Assembly (NCBI GenBank): GCA_964542645.1
Contig: CAZIUG010000015.1
Location: forward strand, 496,001 to 560,000
Length of the DNA stretch: 64,000 bases
Direction of reading: 5' to 3'
Source of the DNA: Moanibacter sp964542645
GTDB lineage: Bacteria > Verrucomicrobiota > Verrucomicrobiia > Opitutales > UBA2987
This document shows, in pieces, positions 54,772-64,000 of this stretch; positions within the stretch are counted from its first letter, which is position 1; each line of letters begins with the position of its first letter. The translations under genes and the position numbers were made by a program. The notes beneath the pieces were generated by a model that was not told where the DNA came from, searched no databases, and saw only the letters and a list, made by a program, of their open reading frames with translations.

Positions 54772-56031
54772 TCATAAATCAGAAATCCCGTCTCGGCATA
54801 TTGCCCCTGTCGCATACCATCTCTGATCTTTTATGACGTTTTTCCACCATCGGCTCATGTCTCTTTCGTTCATACTGTTCCAATCTCTCGTCCCATCCTG
54901 TAAAGCTTCACCCATTCTTTGCGCTAATGCAACCAGCCGATCACCTTCTAACCGCTGCTCATCATCCCAAAAGGTCAGAGCAGTATCCAGCGAGTGATGA
55001 GACTTGAGGATGTCTGTAAGGGACATAACACTATACAGTGCTTTGGTCGCTCCCGCCGCAACATGGGGTCGCACAACAGCAGATGCATCACCAATCAGAC
55101 AGATATTACCTCTTCGGTAACTCGGTATGTTGCCATCAAATATTGCCTGTATAAACGGTCGGCCAGTGCAAACAACCATTTCTGCAACGAATTCAGGCAG
55201 AAACCTTAGAGCCTGCTCATGGAGCTCGGCAATCCTCTCATCCGAAACACTACCAGCGGGTAATGAAGTAGTGTGGATTGTACCGTTTCGGTCGGTGAGG
55301 GATTTAGCTAAATCGACTTCAGGCGTGTTAACATACCATCCCCAGTTGACTCGCCGTTGTCCAATCTGGGTTTCGCCATTACGCCCAGGGACAAGGTAAG
55401 CTATGAGATGGCCCAAAGGTGTAACAGTAAAGATATTAACCCCCTCTAATGCCGTGACGTCGTTGACAAGCTGCTCATCTAGCAAACCTCGCCACATTAT
55501 ATATCCAGCATATTTAAGTCCTTGGTCGGGGTATAGTATACTCCGGCCAGTTGACATGTATCCATCGGAGCAAACGACAAGATCAAAGACAGCATCTTGA
55601 CCGGAAGCTAGTTCGACTGCGGTGCCCCCTTCTCTCTCCTTAAAACCTGTAACTTCGCAACCTTGATGATAAATATCGTCACGTACGCGTTTACGCAAAG
55701 TCCGATAGAGTACATCCCAGTTGGTTGCAGCAATGTCGAATTTCTGCTCCCAGAGAAGATGACTGCCGCTTCCAGAACGAGTATAGAAATGTCGTCTCCT
55801 AACGGGCAAAATAGCCATTTTAGCATCGAAAATGTCACGCTCCTGGAGTGTCTCGACGAGGGCAAACGGGAATCCGATACCCGCACCTCGATCCTTTAGT
55901 GAACCAGTTGAGCGCTCGAAAACCGTAACATTACATCCAGCGCGATCGAGTTCTATCGCAGAGGCACACCCAGCAATGGACCCCCCGATTATACACGTCC
56001 TTAATCCTTGGGCTACTCCTCCTTCTGACAT
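54772..56031 (-). CDS. FAD-dependent aromatic-ring-type monooxygenase
   Basis: A 419-residue class A flavoprotein monooxygenase similar to 2,6-dihydroxypyridine and 6-hydroxynicotinate hydroxylases. The FAD motif GGSIAG (about 16-21), the DG region (VVCSDGYMSTGRS) and the ribityl-binding GDASAVVRPHVAAGATKAL are all present. The C-terminal end (residue 380 on) has the helix SMNERDMSRWW. It hydroxylates an aromatic or N-heterocyclic ring with NAD(P)H and O2. The ATG at 56031 follows an AT-rich gap next to the tRNA-Ser. The amidohydrolase/Rieske pair at 49 kb could fit the same pathway (inference). Confidence 0.85.
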   Translation of the reverse strand: MSEGGVAQGLRTCIIGGSIAGCASAIELDRAGCNVTVFERSTGSLKDRGAGIGFPFALVETLQERDIFDAKMAILPVRRRHFYTRSGSGSHLLWEQKFDIAATNWDVLYRTLRKRVRDDIYHQGCEVTGFKEREGGTAVELASGQDAVFDLVVCSDGYMSTGRSILYPDQGLKYAGYIMWRGLLDEQLVNDVTALEGVNIFTVTPLGHLIAYLVPGRNGETQIGQRRVNWGWYVNTPEVDLAKSLTDRNGTIHTTSLPAGSVSDERIAELHEQALRFLPEFVAEMVVCTGRPFIQAIFDGNIPSYRRGNICLIGDASAVVRPHVAAGATKALYSVMSLTDILKSHHSLDTALTFWDDEQRLEGDRLVALAQRMGEALQDGTRDWNSMNERDMSRWWKNVIKDQRWYATGAICRDGISDL

Positions 56032-56221
56032 CTACGTTCTGACTGGGAAAGCTTCTCTCTCTTAAGAGTGCTATAACCTTCGTTTTGATTACATTATGTT
56101 TGCGGAACTCATTCCCAGCCCTGACTTTGGACAGGCTAGCTTTAAATGTAGGCTACTAGGTGCTATGAAGATTTCTCTAATGGCTCTGTTTGTTTTGTAG
56201 TCACACTACTATGAAAGTAAA

Positions 56222-56316
<95 letters not shown>

Positions 56317-56572
56317 TTCAGGAAAGCCTGGTACGAATTAACCAAAACCGTATACAAGTATCCGTTGGAAGGAGTGGGAAATCAACTGAATACTTCCTTG
56401 AAGGGGTTGGGAAGGGACAAAAGTAGGCTAACAAAAGGCCTTTACTCGATTCTCTTCTCTGTTACAGATCTTTCACTTATCCAGCGTCCGTTCAATTATA
56501 CGGAAAAATTCAGAGGATTGACATCCGAATTCTGAACAGCTGGAACCCTGCGTATCTTACCACTGCTCTTAG

Positions 56573-57550
56573 TTAGTTGAAGCTAGTTCTCAGTAATTGC
56601 CGGCTTTCCACAATCTGCCATAGAAGTAGAGCAGGAAGTCCGAAAAGGAGGGTACGGGCTCGAACCAAGAGAGCGAGAGCAAGGCCGGTTTCAGGACCTA
56701 GGCCGAGGGCCGTTCCCAGAACCATGAAACCACCCTCCTGAACACCTAGAGCACCAGGAATAAAAAACACAGCATTACGTACCGCATGCGTCATACTCTC
56801 AAGCATGATAGCTTCCATTATACCAATTGGATGTCCAAGAAAATGAAGACCGATGAGAATCTGACCAGTCCCTAAAAAAACCCCCATCATGCGCCAGAAT
56901 ACTGCAGAAAAGAGATCCCTTTTTTTCTGATAGAGCTTATCTAAGGCCGCATCCAAGGCCTTTGCACCCCCTGTTACAGTCTGCCAATTTGCTACTTTGA
57001 CGATCTTCTCAATGCGTTGTGCGAGACGTGAAAACATTCCCCAGCGTTGAGCAATGTAGAACCCCATAACGCATAACAAAAATAAAGAAATCCCACCGAT
57101 CGCAGCATGGGCGGTCTCGCCAAATCCGTAGTAGTAAATGAAGAACCCTATACCCAAAATAACGAAAATCGACTGAGAAGCGATTGCCAAAGTCACATCA
57201 ACAATGACGCTTGCCCCAGCCTCGGGGCCCCGTGCTCCCCTAAGAGAAGCCAATCTAACCCTGAGCAACTCGCCTCCCACCTGAGCAACTGGCAATAGAC
57301 TGTTAGCAGAAGTTCCCACCCACCGAATCCAACAAACGGAGACAAATGGAGGCCGTCCCGCGGCACCCAATAAAATCCACCAACAAACAGCACTGGCCGA
57401 GAATGGGATTACACTATAGGCTACCATTGCAAGCAGTCCCCAGCCAGACTGAACGAGGGCCTCGGTCACCTTCCCGAATCCCTGAATCACAACCAATCCA
57501 AACATCAATGCTATACCGATTAGCCAGAGTAGGATAGTGAAAGTACGCAT
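56573..57550 (-). CDS. flippase-like LPG-synthase transmembrane domain protein (HpnL-like)
   Basis: A 325-residue integral membrane protein with about eight helices, of the lysylphosphatidylglycerol synthase transmembrane (UPF0104/YbhN) family. Characteristic pieces are GTSANSLLPVAQVGGELLRV, which is the conserved helix with the GGE turn, and FFIPGALGVQEGGFM near the C-terminus. In hopanoid clusters such a protein is called HpnL and may flip or export lipids. The TTG at 57562 is replaced by ATG 57550, which has GAGG six bases upstream. The product would work in the inner membrane. The nearest genes encode DUF2141 and a radical SAM enzyme. Confidence 0.85.
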   Translation of the reverse strand: MRTFTILLWLIGIALMFGLVVIQGFGKVTEALVQSGWGLLAMVAYSVIPFSASAVCWWILLGAAGRPPFVSVCWIRWVGTSANSLLPVAQVGGELLRVRLASLRGARGPEAGASVIVDVTLAIASQSIFVILGIGFFIYYYGFGETAHAAIGGISLFLLCVMGFYIAQRWGMFSRLAQRIEKIVKVANWQTVTGGAKALDAALDKLYQKKRDLFSAVFWRMMGVFLGTGQILIGLHFLGHPIGIMEAIMLESMTHAVRNAVFFIPGALGVQEGGFMVLGTALGLGPETGLALALLVRARTLLFGLPALLLWQIVESRQLLRTSFN

Positions 57551-57915
57551 CGTAAACCTCAAATCGAATTCATCAGCGTCATTGAAAAGCTATACGATTG
57601 TCAATCGGTTCGTACCGCAGACAAACACGTAGGACCTTCAAATGAATGTCATTCTATACTACAGTGAAATAATCCGAAAAATTTCACCTGCTTGGTTTAT
57701 TATCTACTAGAAAACGCTCAGATTCTCCTTCAATAGAAATACCTCATTAAGTACCTTAAATATTTGACTGTAAATCAATAACAGATTTAGGAACTAGATT
57801 CATTCGGAACTCGAAAAACACCTAGAGCCTTTCAATAAGGAGTACAATTAAGAGGCATAAAGGAACAATTGATCCTCAGACTCTTTGAACTAATTCACCT
57901 CTCCTCACAATACCC
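57551..57915. other. divergent intergenic region
   Basis: A 365-base AT-rich gap between the flippase gene and the DUF2141 gene. No gene or RNA was recognised. It should contain both promoters. Confidence 0.4.
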
Positions 57916-58383
57916 ATGAAACCCCAGAATTGGAAGATTTTTTCGATATTCTGTTCTATAGCCCTAGTTTCTTATTCCCAGGTCTGCGGCGCGAATTTAG
58001 CAGAGGGAAAACTGCTCTCCGGTACACTCAATATTCAGATCTCCGGATTGCGCAGCAAAAAAGGAACGCTCAGAATCGGTCTATTTAATTCCAAGGAAAC
58101 ATTCTCTAAGAAAGGGAAAGCCATTCGATCAGCGGTAGTGAAACCGAATTCAAGGGAGGCCGAGACCAGCTTTAAGGAACTACCCTATGGCTATTACGCT
58201 ATTTCACTCTACCACGACGAGAACGATAATGACAAATACAACCTAGGCCTTGTACTGTTTTCACGCGAGCGCTACGGGTTTTCCAATAATGTAAAACCCG
58301 GTCTCAGGGGACCCCCGTCCTTTGAGGCTGCGATGTTTCTAATGAACTCAAATGAACAAGTCGTAACAATAAAATTACATTAG
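57916..58383 (+). CDS. DUF2141 exported protein
   Basis: A 155-residue protein with a signal peptide (about 1-26, cleavage near VCGA) and a DUF2141 domain (about 35-150): GTLNIQISGLRSKKGTLRIGLFNSKETF, the ISLYHDENDNDKYNLG loop and GFSNNVKPGLRGPPSFEAAMF are typical. DUF2141 proteins are often next to isoprenoid or carotenoid/hopanoid genes, but the role is not known. It is the only plus-strand gene among the lipid-related ones and is convergent with the radical SAM gene, 21 bases away. ATG 57916 is the start. Confidence 0.85.
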   Translation: MKPQNWKIFSIFCSIALVSYSQVCGANLAEGKLLSGTLNIQISGLRSKKGTLRIGLFNSKETFSKKGKAIRSAVVKPNSREAETSFKELPYGYYAISLYHDENDNDKYNLGLVLFSRERYGFSNNVKPGLRGPPSFEAAMFLMNSNEQVVTIKLH

Positions 58384-58404
58384 TAAGTAAATGCGGTATT
58401 CTCA

Positions 58405-59424
58405 CTAGTCCATTTTTCGCCACTCATCAAAGGCTGAGGTGGTACGAACACAACCCACAGTGCAGGTCTTATTGCAAAATTTTGGTGTATGGAACTGCTC
58501 GCGGAGGTCATCAGGAGTATAGTCCATTAAATTCTTGGAGAATATTTCCCGAGTTTGAGAGCACCAGTGGACGATTCCGAATTCGTCTATGTAGAGATAA
58601 CGTGATCCGGCCCGACATTTGAATGGAGCAACTCCGTCTCGAATCAGTTTTTCCCTGTAACGATCAGCATCCTCCAACCTCGGACCAATCATCCGTTTGA
58701 CCTCTCGATAGGCTTCCAACTCTTCCGTATTCAACCGCAACTGGCCGTTAGAATCATGAATAAGGAGGATTCGCGGAATAAAACCACGGTCCCTGGCAAA
58801 TCGAACCACCTCTACTGCTTCTTCAGGAGGCGAACTTCCAATCACGCCGCTCATTACCACTTTGAATCGAGCATGTTTGCTTAACAGTTCGAGTTTCTTT
58901 CGGAGCGGCTTGAGCGTCTTTACAGTGATGTCATTCGGCTTCACTCCGTCGACACTAATCTGCATATCGGTCAATCCACTGACATTGAGAGATTCTATGA
59001 GTTTCTCGGTAAGACGATACCCATTAGTAATCATTAGACGCCGCCGTACCCCAAGGGCTTTCAACTCGCTAATGAGGCCCGGCAAATCTGGGTGAAGCGT
59101 CGGCTCTCCTCCAGTGAGGCAAACCGCCCAGGTTCTTAGTTGGCGTAATTTTCTGAACCGACTGATCAACACTTCCGACGCAATCGGTTCTGACGTCTTA
59201 TCGAATTCTGAACAGTAAGCACAAGAGAGATTGCAGCGCCGGACAACGACGATTTGCGCAAGGAACGGTCCGTATCGTATCCATTGAAGAGGGCTCAAAT
59301 TACGGCCAGCCATACTATCTGGCGACACCCCTGCATACCCTTCTCTTCCTCCATTGGACGAATGCTTGTCCTTCTTCTCCTTCTCTAGCAAGGACTTTAT
59401 CCCCCGATTAGATCTGCCAGCCAT
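58405..59424 (-). CDS. radical SAM protein with SPASM-like C-terminal cysteines
   Basis: A 339-residue radical SAM enzyme. The 4Fe-4S motif is C64-x3-C68-x2-C71 in RRCNLSCAYC, followed by the GGEPTL SAM-binding segment and the ITNGYRL strand. At the C-terminus at least five more Cys (in FKCRAGS, HWCSQT and FCNKTCTVGC) suggest one auxiliary iron-sulfur cluster as in SPASM/Twitch enzymes. An N-terminal basic extension of about 40 residues is low in complexity. The dxs gene is 85 bases upstream on the same strand, so dxs and this gene are probably cotranscribed. It may modify an isoprenoid or attach a radical-formed bond (inference). Confidence 0.88.
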   Translation of the reverse strand: MAGRSNRGIKSLLEKEKKDKHSSNGGREGYAGVSPDSMAGRNLSPLQWIRYGPFLAQIVVVRRCNLSCAYCSEFDKTSEPIASEVLISRFRKLRQLRTWAVCLTGGEPTLHPDLPGLISELKALGVRRRLMITNGYRLTEKLIESLNVSGLTDMQISVDGVKPNDITVKTLKPLRKKLELLSKHARFKVVMSGVIGSSPPEEAVEVVRFARDRGFIPRILLIHDSNGQLRLNTEELEAYREVKRMIGPRLEDADRYREKLIRDGVAPFKCRAGSRYLYIDEFGIVHWCSQTREIFSKNLMDYTPDDLREQFHTPKFCNKTCTVGCVRTTSAFDEWRKMD

Positions 59425-59509
59425 TTGATTGTCATGAGATAAACTCTACTTCTCGAGACCTATTAGGAGAGCGAAAGCCCCCCACTCATGGACACCGCTG
59501 AATCCTCGA

Positions 59510-61426
59510 TTAATGGGCCAATGTCGCCCTTTCACGAGGCACAGAAATTTGGTTCAAGCGCTTTAGGATACGATCGTAGATCGAATTATTGTCGAGGTCG
59601 TTAACGGCACGTAGATCACCGACAGAACTCCCATGATCAACGAAACGATCAGGCCATCCAACAATCTCGACAGGAATGTCACAGGAGGACTCATTGAGAG
59701 CTTCCAAGACAGAGGAACCAAAGCCTCCTTTTGAAACATGGTCTTCCATTGTCACGATCAGTTCCGTCTTACTGGCATGCTGCATAAGAAGCTCCAGATC
59801 AATTGGTTTAGCGAACCTCGCATTGACTACACCGGCTGAAATCCCTTCTTCAACTTCCAATCGATCCGCTAATTTGAGAGCTTCCTGGACCCAAGGACCT
59901 AGAGCCCAGAAAACAAGCTTCTTCCCCTCCCTTAGAACCTCGGCCTTGCCAATATCAATGTATTGTGGGTCATCTTTTATAGTCACACCTGACGCCTCAC
60001 CACGCGGATAACGAACAAAAGTCGGCTCGGAAGTGTAAAGGCTCGTCCAAAGCATATCGACTAATTCGTCTTCGTCCTTGGGCTGCATCACAATCGTACC
60101 AGGGATGCATCGTAAATAAGCTATATCGAAAAGACCGTGATGAGTCGGACCGTCCTGGGGAGATAGTCCAGCCCGGTCCATACAAAATGTCACTGGAAGG
60201 TTTTGGACGCCAACATCGTGGATGATCGGATCGTAGGCCCGCTGCAGCATTGTTGAGTAGATGGCACAAACCGGCCGAAATCCTTGGGTCGCTAATCCAG
60301 CCGCAAACAGCACAGCATGCTCCTCCGCCATCCCCACATCGAAAAATTGTTTTGGGGAGGCTTCGCGCAGCATATTCAAACTAGTTCCAGCCGACATAGC
60401 GGCCGTTATTCCCACCACCTTTGGGTCCTCTTTTGCAAATCGGACCATGGCCCTCCCAAAAACGTCCTGGAATTTGGGCGGACTTCCTGGGTTCCCCGGC
60501 TTGCTCTTACCTGTGGTAATATTAAAGGGGCTCGGCCCATGGAATTTTTCTGGATCTTTCAACGCCGGTTCGTAACCCTTTCCCTTTGTGGTCATGATGT
60601 GGAGTACAACCGGACGATCACAATTCTTGCAGAATTCAAGGTAGTGGGTAACCGCTTCCAGATCGTTCCCTTCAATCGGACCAAGATAGCGCAGTCCGTA
60701 GTTTTCGAAAAGCGACGACGGAACAAATAACTCTTTAGCCTCTTTCTTTGCCTTTCTCCCGATTTTTATAAGGGATTCACCTCCAGGCAATTTTTCTAGG
60801 AATTTACTGACATCTTGATCGAGACGGTTGTAAATTGGATTGGTTATCAACTCATTGAGATACTTTGATATTGCTCCAACATTCGGCGAGATAGACCACT
60901 TGTTGTCATTTATTACGACGATGAGCCGTTTAGTGTGAGTCGCCACATTATTAAGGGCTTCCATAGTGATTCCACAGGTTAATCCCGCATCGCCAACCAC
61001 GGCCACAACGTGCTCATCACTCCCTCTGATATCTCGCGCCACCGCCATTCCAATAGCTGCGGAAAGCCCGGTTCCAGCATGCCCCGCACCATAACTGTCG
61101 TGAGCACTCTCCGTTCGACAGAGGAAACCGCTTACCCCCCCCGTCATCCGAATATTCTTAAACCCGTTTCCTTGCCGTCCAGTTAGGAGCTTGTGGACAT
61201 AGCCCTGGTGGGAAACATCAAAAGTAAATTTGTCTCGCGGGGAGTCAAACACCCGATGCAAGGCGAGAGTGAGTTCAACCACTCCCAAATTGGGACCCAA
61301 ATGACCCCCATTCACGGAAGTTACATGGATAAGTTCTTTACGGATTTCATCGGCTAACTTAACCAACTCGTGACGAGTAAGCTTTCTGATGTCCGAGGGA
61401 TCGTTTATTTCATGTAGGATTGCCAT
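59510..61426 (-). CDS. dxs: 1-deoxy-D-xylulose-5-phosphate synthase
   Basis: A 638-residue thiamine-diphosphate enzyme that joins pyruvate and glyceraldehyde 3-phosphate in the first step of the MEP isoprenoid pathway. HQGYVHKLLTGR with the catalytic His, the GAGHAGTGLSAAIG block, the cofactor motif VVGDAGLT (canonical GDG here GDA) and the Asn in NDNKWSI are present. The C-terminal transketolase domains follow (ITAAMSAGTSLN, MAEEHAVLFAAGLA, MDRAGLSPQDGPTHHGLFD). The GHAGT and GDA variants mark a diverged DXS lineage. It starts at ATG 61426. The radical SAM gene lies downstream, and the CDP-alcohol fusion diverges upstream. Confidence 0.95.
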   Translation of the reverse strand: MAILHEINDPSDIRKLTRHELVKLADEIRKELIHVTSVNGGHLGPNLGVVELTLALHRVFDSPRDKFTFDVSHQGYVHKLLTGRQGNGFKNIRMTGGVSGFLCRTESAHDSYGAGHAGTGLSAAIGMAVARDIRGSDEHVVAVVGDAGLTCGITMEALNNVATHTKRLIVVINDNKWSISPNVGAISKYLNELITNPIYNRLDQDVSKFLEKLPGGESLIKIGRKAKKEAKELFVPSSLFENYGLRYLGPIEGNDLEAVTHYLEFCKNCDRPVVLHIMTTKGKGYEPALKDPEKFHGPSPFNITTGKSKPGNPGSPPKFQDVFGRAMVRFAKEDPKVVGITAAMSAGTSLNMLREASPKQFFDVGMAEEHAVLFAAGLATQGFRPVCAIYSTMLQRAYDPIIHDVGVQNLPVTFCMDRAGLSPQDGPTHHGLFDIAYLRCIPGTIVMQPKDEDELVDMLWTSLYTSEPTFVRYPRGEASGVTIKDDPQYIDIGKAEVLREGKKLVFWALGPWVQEALKLADRLEVEEGISAGVVNARFAKPIDLELLMQHASKTELIVTMEDHVSKGGFGSSVLEALNESSCDIPVEIVGWPDRFVDHGSSVGDLRAVNDLDNNSIYDRILKRLNQISVPRERATLAH

Positions 61427-61691
61427 TATTGAAGTAACGATGGTTAGTCTCTGGCAAACTGATTCCTGTATTGATCCAGCGTACGGGTCCTTTCGACTTC
61501 ATCTGGAAATAAACGAGAACCCAACTCCAACCCCACAGTTCAATCGGTCAGTGATGACACAATTAAGATCTTAGGGCAGATGGTTAAATACCTTATTGCC
61601 ATATTGCAACCACTTTTCGATTATTCAGATTTCTAATCTTACCCCAATGAAGCGCCCGAGATCGTAGAGCATTAACCCGGTTCTCTTTTCA

Positions 61692-62939
61692 ATGATAGCG
61701 ATAATTTATAAGTTCCCCAGGGATTCCTGGGCCCAACTTGGTGGAATGTCCGTCCTTGAGCGGAACCTGCGGTCGCTCGATAAAATTAATATCGAAAAGG
61801 TACGAATCGTAATTCCTCCCGGTGAGTATCCACCAACAATATCCATTCCAAGGCCTCTCGGAATAAAACAAGAGATTATCTACGAAACACTACTCGAAGA
61901 TAACCTACTTTCGACGTTGAGAGTGGCATTCCCGGAAAATTCCGAATCTGCGTTGATCTTTCACGCCAATTTACTAACAGACCCCAGGATTCTTGTCTTC
62001 TTAACAGGCTCGAACTGTGCCTTTTTTACTTTGGATACAGACGCGACACCGCAAAAGAATTGGCGGATCGCCCTGCTAAGAGCTAAAGACCTAGAGAAGG
62101 AGGATGAACTTTGGGCAAAAGCAGATCTAATAACTAAAAACGATATTGCCAGCTATGACACCGAAGTCCGCGGGGAAGTCGAACCTTACTGTCTAGGTAT
62201 AAATAATCCCGGAAAATTGAACCAAGGCTGGGAGATCCTCATACGGAGGTCTCAGAAACGACCAGGTGATTTCATTGAGAAATACGTCCATCCCGATATA
62301 CAAAACTGGATGGTCAAAAGGATCTGCGACACCTCGATAACTCCGAATCAGATCTCCTTCATTGTCATCGCCTGCGCTGTAGCTGGCGCAATCCTATTCT
62401 ATCATGGACTTTTTCTTATTGCTTGGGTTTTTGCATTTTCAGCAACAGTACTTGATGGGGTAGATGGTAAACTCGCACGTGTCAAACTGATGACTTCAAA
62501 GTTTGGTAAGTTTGAGCATGTTTTCGATTACTTCGGTGAAAACGCTTGGTACCTCTGCCTAGCCAGAAATCTTGCCCTCACCTCCGGTCCTTCTGCATGG
62601 CTCTGTGGTATTGCCATTTCCGCCTGCGACACCGCGGATCGAATTATCGCGGCCCTCTTTGAAAAAAGAATGAAAATAACGCTTGACGAATATTCATTGT
62701 TCGACCGCGACTTTCGACTGATTGGCGGCCGCAAAACAATATACCTTTTTTTCCTTCTGGTCGGATTTTTTTCTGACTCCCTTTATTCTGCTCTCAAAAT
62801 CTCATTAGCCTGGGCAAGCTTCACTGTCTTCATACACGCAACCAGAAGCTTCTGGCATTTCCAAAGAGCAACAAGGGTTGGTACCATGTCAGCCATATCT
62901 GATCGGTCCAAGTCTTCTTCAGACGAAACGGGAACATAG
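61692..62939 (+). CDS. second nucleotidyltransferase-like/CDP-alcohol phosphatidyltransferase fusion
   Basis: A 415-residue paralogue of the fusion at 50.3 kb. The N-terminal domain (about 1-190) has PRDSWAQLGGMSVLERNLRSL in place of the GxGTR loop, so the nucleotidyltransferase part is again degenerate. The membrane CDP-alcohol phosphatidyltransferase part (about 200-400) keeps D255-x2-D258-G and A262-R263, but the last two Asp of the motif are displaced: after G272, canonical positions 276 and 280 are His and Tyr, while D279 and E283 could serve instead, giving a three-residue insertion and an Asp-to-Glu change. Several helices follow. It starts at ATG 61692 near dxs (divergent). Confidence 0.78.
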   Translation: MIAIIYKFPRDSWAQLGGMSVLERNLRSLDKINIEKVRIVIPPGEYPPTISIPRPLGIKQEIIYETLLEDNLLSTLRVAFPENSESALIFHANLLTDPRILVFLTGSNCAFFTLDTDATPQKNWRIALLRAKDLEKEDELWAKADLITKNDIASYDTEVRGEVEPYCLGINNPGKLNQGWEILIRRSQKRPGDFIEKYVHPDIQNWMVKRICDTSITPNQISFIVIACAVAGAILFYHGLFLIAWVFAFSATVLDGVDGKLARVKLMTSKFGKFEHVFDYFGENAWYLCLARNLALTSGPSAWLCGIAISACDTADRIIAALFEKRMKITLDEYSLFDRDFRLIGGRKTIYLFFLLVGFFSDSLYSALKISLAWASFTVFIHATRSFWHFQRATRVGTMSAISDRSKSSSDETGT

Positions 62940-63266
62940 CTTTCTAATGAATAAGCGGATGCTCCCACCTCTTTAGGAAGATTTAAGGCAAGCTTTGGCC
63001 ATCTAGCAGGGGAAAGAGAATTTCCTGAGCCAAATCAATAATCTTCGGATCTGAGATGGGCTTCAGGATAAGATTGAAGATGTTCCGTTACCCCGGCACA
63101 CGGTCTCAACAGTTTCATTCGCTAGGTTGGTCATTTTGTCTACGCAATGAAAGGGGGGGTAAAACCTTCATGAAACAATTAACACACCCTTTGTGTAAAT
63201 CAAGGGACCTCTTTAATCCAAACCTAATTGAGAATCCGAATATTCCCCCAGTGCTTTAACAACAGC
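62940..63266. other. intergenic region between convergent genes, nothing seen
   Basis: A 327-base stretch between the ends of the fusion and the RND genes. A 67-codon plus-strand frame has no features and looks like chance. No terminator hairpin with a T-run was found. Confidence 0.4.
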
Positions 63267-64000
63267 CTATTTACTACGGCGCGAACGCAGAAGATAGTAA
63301 GAAGGGAGTATGATTAAGGTCGTGGTCATGGTAAGGAAGACTCCAAGACAAAGCAATTGACCAAGACTAGCGGTACCTCGATGGGAGAGAAACATGAGCG
63401 TGCCAAAACTAAACATAGTCGTGAGCCCGCTGAAAAATACACCTCTAGCGGTACTTGTGTGTAGAAAGTCCTTAGTTGTGCCGGAGATGCTCCGCATGCG
63501 ATGGACCATATGGATACCATTATCAACTCCTAGTCCAAGAAGGAGAGGTAGGGCTATTATATTGGCAAAGTTAAAGGATGCCCCCACCAGGACAGTCGCA
63601 GCCCCGGTGAAGAGACCAGCAACAAGCAAGGGGATCAAGACGAGAAGGGGTTCCACCCAATTCCTAAAGATGGCTATCAATAGTACCGTAATAAGTAATA
63701 AGGCACTAAGAAACGCCTGTTTAAAAGAATAGACAATTGTCCTCCCCGCTTCATATGTAAATATAGGACCCGAAGTTGCATTGGAAGCAACCGCCCTTAC
63801 TTCATTCACGAAGCGAATTAAGGCTTCATTTTCGGATATGTTAAGGTTTGAAAAAACTTGAATCCGAAAGCGTTCGTTTTCGCTAATCCAACGATCGCGG
63901 ATCTCCTTTGGAAGTTTTTCCCTGTCAAAAGGTTCAGAATTAAGTGCAGTGTTCAATGTGTCGAGAGCTAGAGGCAATGTTTCGAGCATACTTTTCTCCA
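63267..64000 (-). CDS. HpnN-like RND/MMPL family transporter, C-terminal part
   Basis: The C-terminal part of a large RND superfamily exporter; the frame is still open at the right window edge, so the N-terminal region is missing here. About five helices are visible, with LLGLGVDNGIHMVHRMRS in the transporter fold (the Asp-containing proton-relay helix of MMPL/HpnN-type proteins), GVFFSGLTTMFSFGTLMF and a closing LRSRRSK. It is similar to hopanoid biosynthesis-associated RND transporters (HpnN), which move hopanoids to the outer membrane. It stops at 63267. Its position next to the DXS and flippase genes supports lipid export, but this is inferred. Confidence 0.8.
   Translation of the reverse strand, partial: EKSMLETLPLALDTLNTALNSEPFDREKLPKEIRDRWISENERFRIQVFSNLNISENEALIRFVNEVRAVASNATSGPIFTYEAGRTIVYSFKQAFLSALLLITVLLIAIFRNWVEPLLVLIPLLVAGLFTGAATVLVGASFNFANIIALPLLLGLGVDNGIHMVHRMRSISGTTKDFLHTSTARGVFFSGLTTMFSFGTLMFLSHRGTASLGQLLCLGVFLTMTTTLIILPSYYLLRSRRSK

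Noticed and set aside
63056..63259. 67-codon plus-strand frame before the RND gene end
   Set aside because: No features and no good start context; looks like chance.

Overview
The window is bacterial chromosome at moderate GC, with dense genes on both strands, mostly Shine-Dalgarno-poor starts and frequent GTG/TTG starts. The mix of families suggests a marine Verrucomicrobiota bacterium, probably Opitutae/Puniceicoccales-like. That placement is an inference from gene content: an Arg/Gly-rich extended Rho, a stand-alone CoaB, GldA/F/G with DUF4340, phytanoyl-CoA dioxygenase and enolase-superfamily catabolic genes, and a divergent DXS with HpnA-like and HpnN-like neighbours. No marker rRNA is present. 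I saw no CRISPR array, insertion sequence, prophage or origin.
Layout. 1-7.4 kb: start of an MFS transporter cut by the window edge, then SDR, CinA-C/PncC, lipoprotein flavin-fold protein, galactonate-dehydratase-like enolase, stand-alone CoaB, PhyH dioxygenase and nucleoside hydrolase. 7.4-12.6 kb: a two-TonB_C-domain exported protein, then an SDR without the catalytic Lys, a fused E1 alpha-beta 2-oxoacid dehydrogenase and its E2. 12.9-19 kb: His-rich exported protein and transglutaminase, convergent with an RND efflux pair. 19.4-25.5 kb: beta-propeller glycosidase-like protein, membrane glycosyltransferase, aldo/keto reductase, asparaginyl-tRNA synthetase. 26-29 kb: P1 peptidase, double CDGSH protein, thioredoxin, MocA-like nucleotidyltransferase. 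29.1-34.9 kb, minus strand: DcyD-like PLP enzyme, LhgO, SPFH protein, CoaE, Rho. 35.3-40.1 kb, plus strand: GldA/GldF/GldG/DUF4340 ABC operon. 40.4-43.1 kb: a richer-GC islet with a small unknown protein coupled to a PhyH dioxygenase and a TIM-barrel glycosidase-like protein. 43.2-48.6 kb: two alpha/beta hydrolases, hydroxyisobutyrate-dehydrogenase-like enzyme, glyoxalase and a second enolase.
The most distinctive part is 48.8-64 kb. It contains an HpnA-like epimerase, a ketopantoate-reductase-like enzyme, two diverged nucleotidyltransferase/CDP-alcohol phosphotransferase fusions, a LPG-synthase-type flippase, a DUF2141 exported protein, a radical SAM/SPASM-like enzyme, DXS and the end of an HpnN-like RND transporter. 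Together they resemble a hopanoid-type lipid tailoring and export locus, but no cyclase is visible. It is interrupted by a Rieske/amidohydrolase pair, an SDR, a FAD monooxygenase and a tRNA-Ser(GCU).
The recurring theme elsewhere is oxidative catabolism of small organic acids, sugars and nucleosides (SDRs, enolases, PhyH oxygenases, LhgO, nucleoside hydrolase).
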